Assembly: GCA_033297075.1 (NCBI GenBank)
Contig: MU858050.1
Coordinates: forward strand, 496,001-560,000
Length of the DNA: 64,000 bases
From: Rhypophila decipiens
Lineage: Eukaryota; Ascomycota; Sordariomycetes; Sordariales; Naviculisporaceae
Reading direction: 5' to 3'
Below are positions 23,567 through 33,500 of the stretch, in pieces (positions within the stretch are counted from its first letter, which is position 1; every line of letters starts with the position of its first letter). The notes beneath the pieces were generated by a model that did no database searches, was not told where the DNA came from, and worked only from the letters and a program-made list of their open reading frames with translations. Made by a program: the position numbers and the translations under genes.

Positions 23567-25285
23567 ATGCGTCCACGATTCCTACTGCTTCGGCGCACAC
23601 TGGCCCGGAAAACCCAGTCGCCTCCGTCCCTACTCCTCACCTCCTCCTCGTCCCTCCGAACCTTTATGCAAAAGAGCAGCAGTACGCCCTCATCATGTAG
23701 TCAATCATCACCAACCCCTCGAGTCCGCCGCCGGCCTCAGAACCCATACCTCTCCGTGACAAACACGTCGCTCTCGCGAGTCCGGCACATGACGACGGAG
23801 CGGAAAGCCCAGCTCAAGCACGACATCAAGGCCGGCCTCAAGTTCGTGGCCTACCTTTACATAGGCGTAGGAATCGTCGGGCTCTGCAGCTACCTCATCA
23901 ACCAAGAATCTCTCGAGAAGCAATTCCCCACCCCACGAGAATGGAGCTTCTTGACGCGCAGGGCGTTTCGCAACGCATGCGAGGAAATGTATCTGGCCAA
24001 CCCAGAGGCGCAGATCCAATGGGGCGTGATAATCAGATGGATGGCCGAGGTCCAGGGCAGGTTAACTAGTCCCCAGATAGACGGGCAGGGTGTCCTCGAG
24101 CTACCGCCCGACCGTCCGATTCTGGCGCGGGACGTCAGTGCAAAATCCGAAGCCTGGAGGAGGGGCTATTTCGAGTCGTGGATGATCATGGCGAAAGCTC
24201 TCGAGCAGGTCGACGGCTGGATGCGGGACGACAAGCGGGATCTGATATTCCCGCCCGAGATGGTCATCGGCCCGTCGAATCCCAACCCGCGGCCTATCCC
24301 CGCGGGAATATCGGGCGCGCCGAAGGAGGAAGATTGCACACCGGCGTTTAAAGTCACGCCGAACGATTTTTATCTGGCCATTTTATACACAGTGGGGTTC
24401 AGCAACAAGCAGAGGATAGAAGCTGGCCTGGCGTACGCGAGCTGGCTTGACTTTAAGGGCATGGCAGGACCGGCGAGCATCGTCTACGAAGAAGCGCTTA
24501 ACCTTGCACTGTCGGAGGTTTCCCCAGAAACAGTAGACACCGAGACCTGGACGCTCAAGGAAAACGCCCCGTCGTTACCATCCGAGAACCTCTTGACAAC
24601 TCTAACAGCCTACGCCGAGCACCGCGCTAGAAACAACGACGTAACTTCCGCCCTACCAATCTTCATATCCTTACTCAAAGCCCGCAGGAGCCTACCACCA
24701 GATACCAGCCCCCCTTATAGGAGCCAAAACCACGGGATGCTCAACATCGTCAAAGACCTCCTCATACCCAGACCATACCCGCCCCCACCGCCAGACGGGA
24801 CATCCCCGCCCACCCGCGACGCCAAAGAGCTCTGCGCCGAGGCCGCGCTAAGCCTACACATAGGCGAGATCATGTACACCTCTCAAGAATCCAACCACCG
24901 CGAGGAAGGGTTAAGCTGGACCCGCGAGGCAGTCGACATAGCAGAGGAACAACTCCACAAGCTCAACCCAGCGGTGGAAGCGCACAAGCCGGCCAGGATA
25001 AGCTGTCGGGAATGCCTAGCCACGGGATTGAGTAACTGGCAGACGATGGTGTCTCGTCTAGCCAAGGAAGAAGCTGTCAAAAAGGAAGAGGCTGAGAAGG
25101 CGGGGAAGAAGGATTCTAGCAACAGCAGCTGGTTTGGATTATGGGGCGGCAAGAGCATCAAGGAGGATCTGAGTAGATGGGCTGCTGAGGAAAAGGTTAT
25201 TGAAGAACGGCAAAGGAGGGCCAAGGATTTGATTGATGATTTGGAGCCGCCCAAGACTGGCTGGGCTGTTCTATTGAGCATGTAA
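23567..25285 (+). CDS. Mitochondrial-type membrane protein, unknown function
   Basis: A single exon of 572 residues from the ATG at 23567. The N-terminus MRPRFLLLRRTLARKT is basic, free of acidic residues and amphipathic, like a mitochondrial presequence. That is why this start is preferred over the in-frame ATG at 23381, which would add 62 residues. A predicted transmembrane helix lies near 92-111 (FVAYLYIGVGIVGLCSYLI), followed by FPTPREWSFLTRRAFR and a large helical region with TPR-like character (YASWLDFKGMAGPASIVYEE). The end is Lys/Glu-rich. I recall this family among filamentous fungi, often labelled 'MFS maltose permease'. One transmembrane segment and no transporter motifs make that label implausible. 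Function is unknown; inner-membrane anchoring is inference. Confidence 0.82.
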   Translation: MRPRFLLLRRTLARKTQSPPSLLLTSSSSLRTFMQKSSSTPSSCSQSSPTPRVRRRPQNPYLSVTNTSLSRVRHMTTERKAQLKHDIKAGLKFVAYLYIGVGIVGLCSYLINQESLEKQFPTPREWSFLTRRAFRNACEEMYLANPEAQIQWGVIIRWMAEVQGRLTSPQIDGQGVLELPPDRPILARDVSAKSEAWRRGYFESWMIMAKALEQVDGWMRDDKRDLIFPPEMVIGPSNPNPRPIPAGISGAPKEEDCTPAFKVTPNDFYLAILYTVGFSNKQRIEAGLAYASWLDFKGMAGPASIVYEEALNLALSEVSPETVDTETWTLKENAPSLPSENLLTTLTAYAEHRARNNDVTSALPIFISLLKARRSLPPDTSPPYRSQNHGMLNIVKDLLIPRPYPPPPPDGTSPPTRDAKELCAEAALSLHIGEIMYTSQESNHREEGLSWTREAVDIAEEQLHKLNPAVEAHKPARISCRECLATGLSNWQTMVSRLAKEEAVKKEEAEKAGKKDSSNSSWFGLWGGKSIKEDLSRWAAEEKVIEERQRRAKDLIDDLEPPKTGWAVLLSM

Positions 25286-25539
25286 ATTACCAAGGTAGCT
25301 GAAGTCGCTACGTCACAATCTGTACTATTGCAAGGCAAGGCAAGACAAGACGAGCGTGTATTTCTGTAAAAAGTATCAAGGTTATCTCCCAAATCTACCT
25401 GAAATTCCAGTGTGTGAATGCCAGAAGCAGCATGTGTTCTCACTCGTGACTATGACCGCCCAATATGGCCTTCTTGTTATTCCGGATCTCTCTCCATATC
25501 GGCCCCGTCAAGATCAGATTGTTACCATGGTTTCCAGCA

Positions 25540-26768
25540 CTAATTCTCTCTCAAGGAGATATTCTGAATGCCCGCGAGAATAGGGCCCAGTGCATTTACC
25601 AGGATCGTCTCGGTAAAGACGGTATCCTCCCCAGCGCTGAACGTAGGACAGATATGAACGTTGCCGCCAGCCGTGACATCGAGCGGGACAGGGCTGCCAG
25701 CCTCTCCGTTGCCAATCACATATGCTTGGGCGCGCTGGTAACACACAAGGTTAGTTATACAGAATAAGATAATAGGGGGGCTTTGAGGTCCTCCTCGAGG
25801 GGATAAAATGTTCACATACCTCTGTCAGAAACTTCTTGAAGCCCTCAGACTGGACAGCAGCCTGGTCAAAGTTCCCGGCGATAGTCGTCAAGCTGTTCAT
25901 CCGAGGACAAAGCTCGCTCCAACCCACATCATCGTCCGGGTATTCCTGGTCCAGATATTCCTGCACCATGTCGGCCACCTTGCCGATGGCAATAATGTCG
26001 ATCTTGGCCGTGTCCGCAACCAAAGCAGGAACCACCTTCTCCAGGATATACTGCACGTGTTCCTTGTAGTCTCGGTTCTCGGGGACTGTATTCCGCTTCT
26101 CGTTGGAGCGGTACCCAAGATGGACGGCACTCTTCATAGGGATGGCCGTGCTGCCGTGGAAAGTGATCGTGCGCTTGCCCTCGGGCCACCAAAAGTTTTC
26201 TCCGGGGTTGGCGATGATGATGCCCGGAGAGGCAGAGTCGGTCGCTGAAGAGGTTTGCTTCTTAAGCTCTTTGATGAGGTTGATTACCGAGCCCTTGTTG
26301 ACGCCGCCTCGGCCGCCGAGGACACGATGGGCTAGGACGCCGAATTCCTGAAAGTCGTCGCCTAGGAAGATGATCACTCGGGATTTCTTGGAGGGCAGGT
26401 CGTCGCTGACTCTGATTTCGACGTGCGGCTGGGACGGGTCTGTCGTTCCTAGGGGGAGCATGACTTTCTTCATGTCCTCATTCTCGAGACGGCCGCGGAG
26501 GATGTCACCGATGGCGGCTGGAAAGTTTAGGGCATGTTAGTTTCTGTAGCCAGGTGAAGGAAAGAAGTGGGTGTCTAAGCGTACCATTGAAGCAGAACCG
26601 CTGGCGCTCATTCCAGCGCTCATTCTTGGTCAGAAAGAAGTTAAAGTACGAATCTGGATCGTCGAGCGAGCGGATCTCGTCCTCGTCGTTGACGAAGTAG
26701 CCGATCTCAGCTAGGTTTGAGCCGAAGATTGGGTCGGCGGGGAGACCTGACCAGTCACGGCGAAACAT
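25540..26768 (-). CDS. Arb2-domain protein
   Basis: Three exons (26768-26585, 26517-25820, 25734-25540) give 358 residues, with introns of 67 and 85 nt and continuous frame. The N-terminus FRRDWSGLPADPIFGSNLAE and the core IIFLGDDFQEFGVLAHRVL, NPGENFWWPEGKRTITFHGS and VHLGYRSNEKRNTVPENRDY are those of the Arb2 domain (alpha/beta-hydrolase-like). Arb2 domains occur in fission yeast Arb2, an Argonaute siRNA chaperone subunit needed for heterochromatin, and at the C-terminus of class II histone deacetylases such as Clr3. This protein has no deacetylase domain, so it is of the stand-alone kind. The C-terminal exon (VHICPTFSAGEDTVFTETIL) completes the fold. A role in RNA silencing or heterochromatin follows from the family and is not shown here. 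Confidence 0.85.
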
Positions 26769-27731
26769 CGCTGCTTTCCTCTTTGAGTCTTTATTGGTGA
26801 AAGTGACTAGTGGTGAGAAGGGAAGTTGTAGCAGGTGAGGCCCGGGGGACGAGTTGGAAAGGCAGGTGTGAAACGGAAACGACAAGCAGAGGAGAAGGTT
26901 TATGGTAACATGTAGGAGGGGGAGAAAATTCTAGTTGGAGAGGGAAATCGAGTAGGAATGGACAGCTCGAAGTATTCAATCTAAAGTTTTGTAAGCTAGA
27001 AAACTGATGAGGAAGGAAGGAGCAGTTGGGTCTCTTGGGGTAGGAGGTTAGACGGTGAGTGTGGTCATCATCACGCTTGTTTGTGCCTTCCGTTTGCTTC
27101 AGACGGCAACGTACTGGGCGTATATGAACAAAGAATGAAAACAGTGACTTAAGATGACATAGAAAGTTCAGGTCCATTTGATATGGAGGTAGCCAAGCAA
27201 GTAACAATCGGAAGAAACTACCATACACAAGGCTTCGTCCTCCAAAAGCAGGCTCATTACCTGGTAGTTCACTTCCTCGCTTTTCGTATCTCGGTCGCCT
27301 CTGCTTACCCCTAATAAAACCATTCCGTGGGCTCATACAATGGTCGAACCATCGCCATCAAGCATACCCCCAAGATACTGTCTAATAATGATACAGAAGG
27401 AAGGAAAGTCTCACACCGAACCTGCAAGAAAAAATAGGAAAGAAAAATAGAAGCAACAGCAGAGGTATCCCGCATTGACATGGTTACCCTATGATCCAAC
27501 AATCCCTAACATCAGCTGAGAGACATGTTAGATCAGGAATCCGTCACGAAAGACATACAACTAATGCCGCATTTCCTTGTTGTTTTGTACAGGGCGGTTC
27601 GCGTCGTATGGCCGGATAGCGCAGAAACTCGAACCACGGACTGGACATAGACCCATCATACCGCCATCGTCATAATTCTGGCAGTCGAGTCCTTCCCTCC
27701 ATGGTGAATGAGTTGTCGCAGTAAGGACCAT
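26769..27731. other. Intergenic region
   Basis: It lies upstream of the Arb2-domain gene and downstream of the zinc-finger gene, both on the minus strand. It should hold the promoter of the former and the 3' end of the latter. Overlapping minus-strand frames here (26791-27336, 27311-27502) lack domain character and are probably leader sequence. Confidence 0.5.
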
Positions 27732-29122
27732 TTAAGCCTTTTGACCACGCTTTGCCTTGGGCTTGGCACCGCCCTTGGCCTTGGCAGGCTTCTTCTTGAC
27801 GACAGGCTCCTCAGGCTCGGAATCCTCCTCAGGTTCACCCTCGTCAGACACCTCTTCAGACACCTCGTCCGCCTGTTCGGATTCGAACTCGGGCTCAGCT
27901 TCTGATTCCTCAGGAGTAGCCGCCTTCTTTGCCGCTCCTCGCTTTCCCTTGCCCTTGGCAGCAGCGGTCTTTTTCTTGGGAGTTTCGTCCTCTTTCAGTT
28001 CATCTTCCTCGGAAGCATCCTCTTCCTTGTAGACGGCGGCTTTCTTGCCTGCTCCTCGCTGAGGTCTGGCGGACACCTTCTGGGCAGGCTCCTCGGCACC
28101 ACTTTCGTCCTTAACGGCAGTGACTTTCTTTGCTGCTCCCCGTTTGCCCTTGGTCTTGGCAGCAGGGACCTCGTCAAGTGCCTTAGCATCCTCATCGCTG
28201 TGCTCATCCTTGACACCCTTCTTGACGGCGGATTTCTTTGTCTTCTTCGCAGGCGGCTCGTTCTCGTCTTCATCCTTGACACTCTTGCGGCCTCGCTTAG
28301 TAGCGGGCTTGGGTGTTGCTTGAGAGGTAGTCGGCTCCTCTGCCTGTTCCTATTGAAGAACGCATTAGCCCTGACGAAAGGTTCATCAACAGCTCGCCGA
28401 AATTACTTACCTCATCATCGGCAGCATTCTTCTTCTTTCTCGGAGCACGGCCACGGATACCCTTCTGGCCGAGTTTGTTGAATTCCGGGTCCCCGTTGAA
28501 ATCCTCAGGATCAATGTGGCCTTGCTTGATCACGCGCTGAACCTTGTCCCGGATCTCAGTGTTGTTGCTACAACATACCATCAGCTAAAATTCATAAAAC
28601 ATGAAAAAGGGAAAGAGTCAAGGTAAGCACTTACACAATCTCTTCCCATCCGTCAAGGCGATCCCAGTCATAGTCGCCGTTCCCGTCCCGACCGAGATCG
28701 GCCCGAATATGCTTGATAATCTCACCCGATGTGCATCCCCTATTCGAATTATCATGAATCGTCAGCAAAGATCTTAAGAAGCAGATAAATGTAATATGTC
28801 TGTGATGAAGACCGAATGCCCAGTCCGCACCAACCCGGCCTCCTCGAGTCCTGAGACGAAGGATAGATCACAACGTAGAAGACTTACCAATGTCTCCATT
28901 TCCAACTAGCAGGAAATTGCTCGCTGTCATAATCGACCCAGGTGCCGAGACGGAGCATGCCCTTTTTGATCTTGTCCTTGTTGGTCTTGCAGACAGTGTC
29001 TTGACAGCCGGCACGACCATTGGCGGAGATCTCTGTCGTGAGTTTGTTAGCTTACTATTTGGCAATTAAATGGTTGAGTGAGTGGGTGAGATAAATGACG
29101 TACCAATTCGATAGTTCGGCAT
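27732..29122 (-). CDS. PARP-type zinc-finger chromatin protein
   Basis: Five exons (29122-29104, 29032-28888, 28739-28635, 28567-28411, 28349-27732) give 347 residues; all four junctions keep the frame. The first exon holds only 19 coding bases (MPNYRI plus one base). Residues 1-100 form a PARP-type zinc finger: NGRAGCQDTVCKTNKDKIKK, then LGTWVDYDSEQF and WKWRHWGCTSGEI, then DGWEEIVNNTEIRDKVQ. The first zinc pair is C-x4-C rather than the usual C-x2-C; the second half supplies H and C in HWGC. No PARP catalytic domain follows. Instead there is a long tail alternating acidic stretches with basic AT-hook-like motifs (ATKRGRKS, KGKRGAAKK, KPKAKRGQKA). It is probably a nuclear DNA-break or chromatin binder, similar in plan to small fission-yeast PARP-finger proteins. 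Function is inferred from domain content. Confidence 0.87.
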
Positions 29123-29890
29123 CGTGGATTGAGTGATTGACTTGAGTGAGTCGAGCGAACGTTTGTGAATGTCCTGCTGCGCAGCGTAGACCTCGGTGAT
29201 TGAGGCCTAGATAGAATGGGTTGGCGAGCTGCTAAGGATGGTGCGGGAAAAGGCTCGCAAACCGAAAAAGAAGAGTATGTGGGCCAGAGAAAAGAAAATT
29301 TTCAGATTCTGTGAGTCCCTCTCAAATTCTCTTCGTGAGTTGACTCGGAAAAGATTGGAAGTCGAGTTGTCTTCCAGGAATGGAAGGAAGCACGGTGGGC
29401 AGATGAGATTGACGGGCGTTGTAATTTTATTTGCTGGTTGCTGGGGTTGAGGCGGCGGAAGGAACCACACCACCCGGGAACCGGTCACTGAGTGCAACCA
29501 GCCACCCACTGTAACGAGTTTTCAGGCGATGGGGAAACACTGAACGGTGGAAGCCTCCAGCGCTCTTATCTTTCAGTCTGCACTATCCCGCCGTCATCAA
29601 ACAACACAACGAAGAGAAGAGGTATTTGGACAATACACCAAAAAAAAACCCCAAGTTATCAGTCATGAATGGATTCATCAGGATTATGAATCTTTTAGCT
29701 TCACAAATGTATCGATGTGTTATTGACGCACAAAGCCTGTACATGAACGGTAAGGTAGGTTCCATACCGGCCCGCCTCACCCTGTAATACAAATTTACGA
29801 CGAAACAGTCCACCGAATTCGGTTCATCCTACATACAGTTTGTCTAAAGTCTATAGAATTCTCCTAGTGATGGCACAAGGGAACCCTAAA

Positions 29891-29993
29891 TACGTCAATA
29901 CGAACAAGGGATGGAATGGGACATTGCGAGGTAAACAGTACGCTCAGGTAAATTATATAAAGACGGGACCCTTTAAAGGAGCATAATACACAT
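29891..29993 (+). repeat. Direct repeat flanking left minisatellite, copy 1
   Basis: About 100 bases starting TACGTCAATACGAACAAGGG and ending near AATACACATA, repeated at 30340-30446 in the same orientation with few substitutions and some small indels. Both copies contain TATATAAAGAC. The pair encloses the minisatellite array like long terminal repeats or a segmental duplication. Confidence 0.85.
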
Positions 29994-30030
29994 ACAGGCA
30001 CCGGTCCTCTTGTATACAGGCAGGCACCAG
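29994..30030 (+). repeat. Inverted repeat, left half
   Basis: The motif ACAGGCACC occurs twice in near form here and pairs imperfectly, in inverted orientation, with 30295-30330, which reads CTGGTGCCTGTATA. The two halves sit just inside the direct repeats and just outside the minisatellite, so the array is framed symmetrically. Confidence 0.65.
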
Positions 30031-30057
30031 ATTTCTTATATACCAGTACTACTTTTG

Positions 30058-30272
30058 TTGAATAAATGCTTTAGTTAGCTCGAATAAATACCTTACCTAG
30101 TTCAAATAAATGCTCTAACTAGCTGGAATAAATGCTTTAATTAGCTCGAATAAATACGTTGACTGGCTTGAATAAATTCCTTGACTAGACTGGAATAAAT
30201 GCCCTGACTGGACTGGAATAAATGCCCTGACTGGCTCGAATAAATGCCTTGACTGGCTCGAATAAATACCTC
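30058..30272 (+). repeat. 22-bp AATAAA-rich minisatellite, left array
   Basis: About ten units with a period of about 22-25 bp and a plus-strand consensus near CGAATAAATGCCTTGACTGG, with many substitutions. This is the reverse complement of the array at 38155-38630 on the other side of the ATR gene. Every unit carries AATAAA or a one-base variant on the plus strand. The array ends about 300 bases before the ATR stop codon. Confidence 0.92.
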
Positions 30273-30294
30273 TGGTCTAGAAAGTCAAATTGGA

Positions 30295-30330
30295 CTGGTG
30301 CCTGTATATGAGAGTAGTGGTACCTGTATA
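30295..30330 (-). repeat. Inverted repeat, right half
   Basis: Inverted partner of 29994-30030: CTGGTGCCTGTATA followed by GGTACCTGTATA. It lies between the minisatellite and the second direct-repeat copy. Confidence 0.65.
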
Positions 30331-30339
30331 TTAGGCGCC

Positions 30340-30446
30340 TACGTCAATACGAACAAGGGAAGGAATGGAACATTGCGAGGTAAACGGTACGCTCAAGTAA
30401 ACTATATAAAGACCCTCCAAAGGAGCATGCTGCATAATACACATAT
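30340..30446 (+). repeat. Direct repeat flanking left minisatellite, copy 2
   Basis: Second copy of the unit at 29891-29993, about 125 bases before the end of the ATR coding region. It has slightly diverged, for example AAGGAATGGAACATT against ATGGAATGGGACATT. Confidence 0.85.
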
Positions 30447-30570
30447 CAGCCAAGGTCTCACTCAGGGTCTAAGAAGCGGTCTATAAAGACAATCCATTAC
30501 GCTCTCGCTGAAGCCTTGCCAGGCACTGGAAAACGCCCCCAAAATACGCCTCATAACTCATTCAACCAAA

Positions 30571-33500
30571 TCAAAGGAACGGGCACCAGCCGATATACAT
30601 CGCCGACAGGTTCCTGGGGTTAACAGCTTGCTTGATCAGTTCCTCCACCTGCCCCTCTACCCCAAGAGGGATGCTCTCGTCCGGTAGCAACCCCCTAACC
30701 TTCCTCTTGATACTCTCCACCACGCTGGTGGGATTCAGCTTGACCGATTCATGGTAATTCCTCTTCTTCTTTTGCAAATCCAGCGTCGGGTCGTAGATGA
30801 ACGCCTCGAGAATCGTCATGAGCGTCTCCTCCTGTTGCCGGAGAATCCTCAGCGTCAGCTCGCTGCAATGGCGGAACGGTCCCTCGTAGCCGTAAATCCC
30901 CATTGCGGCCGTCATGTTGTGCGTCAAGCGGAAGGGCACGCGTTCCGGCTGGGCAAATGTCAAGCCCTTGTCAAAGAGACAGTTAAAGTCGACGTGAAAG
31001 ACTCCGCCGTTTCCTTCTTCCAGCAAGACGTTCTCTCCGTGCCGGTCGCCCAGGCCGAGAATGGTGCCCACCATGGACATGACAGCGCAGGACCGCGTAT
31101 ACTTCAGCCGGGCAGCGAACCACATGGACGGGTTGGGAAACTGGTTGATGAACCACTCGGCGAGGACAGGCGGGAACATGCCGAGCACGGTGCCCGTGAA
31201 CCGGTGGATATTGGTTTCCCCGACGATGGCCTCTTTCATCAGCTCGGCGATATGCGCATAGTTAGGGGCGATGCCGCGAGCCTTGTAGAGGCTGAGGAGA
31301 ATGTCGCGGAGAGTCTTGAGCCCGTCGACCCACTCGATGATGCCGCATTCCTCGTTCAGGGGAGTCACGGCGTACGTCTTGATGTAGAGCTGCCGCTTGC
31401 TGGACTCGGCGTCGCGCTTCAGGGACCGGTTGATCATGCCGTTGAATTCCATCAGGCGCTGATCCGTCCGCAGGTCGTCCTTGGGCTTGATCAGAAGGCC
31501 GTACTGCTTCCCGTCTGAGCCACGGGCGGTGAGCTTTCGCGGCTTTGCCAAAGAACTCAGCACGAGAACGTGGTCGGAAAACGAGTCGATGGTGATGACA
31601 TCTCGGGCAAACGCCTTGTGTTTCCGGAGGTTGTCAGTCAGCGTGGGAAGAGTAGCCGTAAGGCAAGTCTCGACGGGCATCACAAGCGGACAGGGTGTGC
31701 ATTTGTGGTTGAAGTTCAGATCCCTGGTTATGCTGGCCGTGGTTGTCCTGTTACTCTGGAAGTCGCCATTGTTGCAAACCAGCAACAGCTGCTCGGCGAG
31801 CTTCTCTCCCATCCTCAGCAGCTGTTTCATGTCAAAAGATGCCCCCTCTATCTTCTTGCCCATCCCCCGGATGGCCTCCAAAATATGCAGTCCTCTTTGA
31901 CGTCGCTCAGAACCCTGCCTCTGGGTCATGAGCGAGAACAGACTCCACAGAGATTGCCGCGGATACGCCTCGACGACTTTTAGGATCATCTGCTCCAGAA
32001 TCTTGAAAACCTCGGGGCTGGGATGGGCAATTCTTGCCACAATCTGAGAGAGGACGGTGTAAAAGATATATGCCGGCAAGCGAGGTAGATTCTTAATGAT
32101 GTGCTTGTGCAGTTCGTGTAGGATCGCCTTCCGGCGCATGTGCAGCTCTCTCGAAAGCGACACCTTGCCTTCCGGAGGTTTATCGACCTGGGCTCCCAAT
32201 TCGAGCCACAGGGTCAAAATTCGCGGCAAGGTCTGGTAGAGATACTTGGTTCCGAAGTTAAGAGAGCGCAGATAATTCTCGACGACCAATTTTGCGGTTT
32301 CTCCTGAGAGATACTCGTCACTCTGGTCATCAAGCTTCAGAGTCTTCTCTGATTCCAAAATCTTCTTATAATGTCTGCCAAGATAGTAATGGCCCTTCTC
32401 CCATTGAGAATAAGTTCTGGCTGCTTGCTGGTACTTTGACCGCAGAGCGCTCGCATGTGTTTGCCCTGTCGAGTCAAGCCACTTTGCAAGGAGGAGGAGG
32501 GCCCTAGCGGTGAGCAAGCTCTTCTGCGTCTCTGGATTTTTGGAAGAAGTGGGAGGATGGATGTCGGAAGAAACTTGATCCTTGATAAATGAATTCGTAT
32601 CAATAGCAAGCTGCAGTACTTGAATTGCCTTTCGGTGATGCCCATCTCGATACAGCAAGCGGGCATTTTCGATAATAGCCGATCCGTCACCGAGCTGTTG
32701 GGCGTGGAGAACAGCATTGAACGACTGGTGCATGGACCCCGATTTCCTGGCCAGGCGGGCAGTGGAGAGCCACGAGGCCGAGATATCCTCGTTCTCGAAC
32801 TTGGGTTTCAGCAACTCCATGGCTGCTCTCCTCACCCCGAGCAAATACTGCTTGTCGCTGACGTATGCACCGAGAACTTCCAGTCGTCTCTCGAGGGTAG
32901 GACGGATTTTGTCCGGATCCCCCCTGGCAAGAAGTTCAAGATCAGTCAGGACATGACTTTGGAGCATCACCTCATGGGCGGTCCGAAGCGAGGCTGTCGT
33001 CGAATACGACATTCGGGCAGCAACCTTGTCCCTCATGAGCTTGATCTGATCGTTAAAGCTGGCAGCATTTCCTGCCTTAAGGTAAAGCAGAGCTTGCGCG
33101 ATTCCGAGGTTGAAAACCTCAGATACATCCCCGGCACTGTAGAGACTGATATACTTTTCCAGCGTTTCCCAGCGGCTCGTCGCCCATGAAGCCTCAGCCG
33201 CAAAAGGTATGATCCTGTTCACGGTGTTTGTGTTCCTCTTCATGCCCTCGGCATAATTCAACAGCACATCATGTTGGCCTGATTCTTTCAAGCACGTCAG
33301 GAGATCAATCTGAATGTCGGCATCGTCTGGTGCTTCAGAATGCCGAATCTCGTACCATGTCTGCGCTGCGGTCCATCGGCCAGCCTTGCGGTGGTTGAGT
33401 GCTTGCTGGTTTAGGTCGACCTGCTTGAGATGGGCTGAAATGCCTTCCAGGCCGTCCGGGTCATCTATCTCTGTGTAGATATCCTGGAGGGCTTGGAGCA

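Larger units (their letters stand above)
29123..30570. other. Repeat-containing intergenic region
   Basis: This interval lies between the zinc-finger promoter and the 3' end of the ATR gene. The first 400 bases probably contain the zinc-finger gene promoter. From 29891 to 30446 it is a composite of two direct repeats, an inverted pair and a 22-bp minisatellite, all annotated separately. No gene was seen. Confidence 0.7.
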
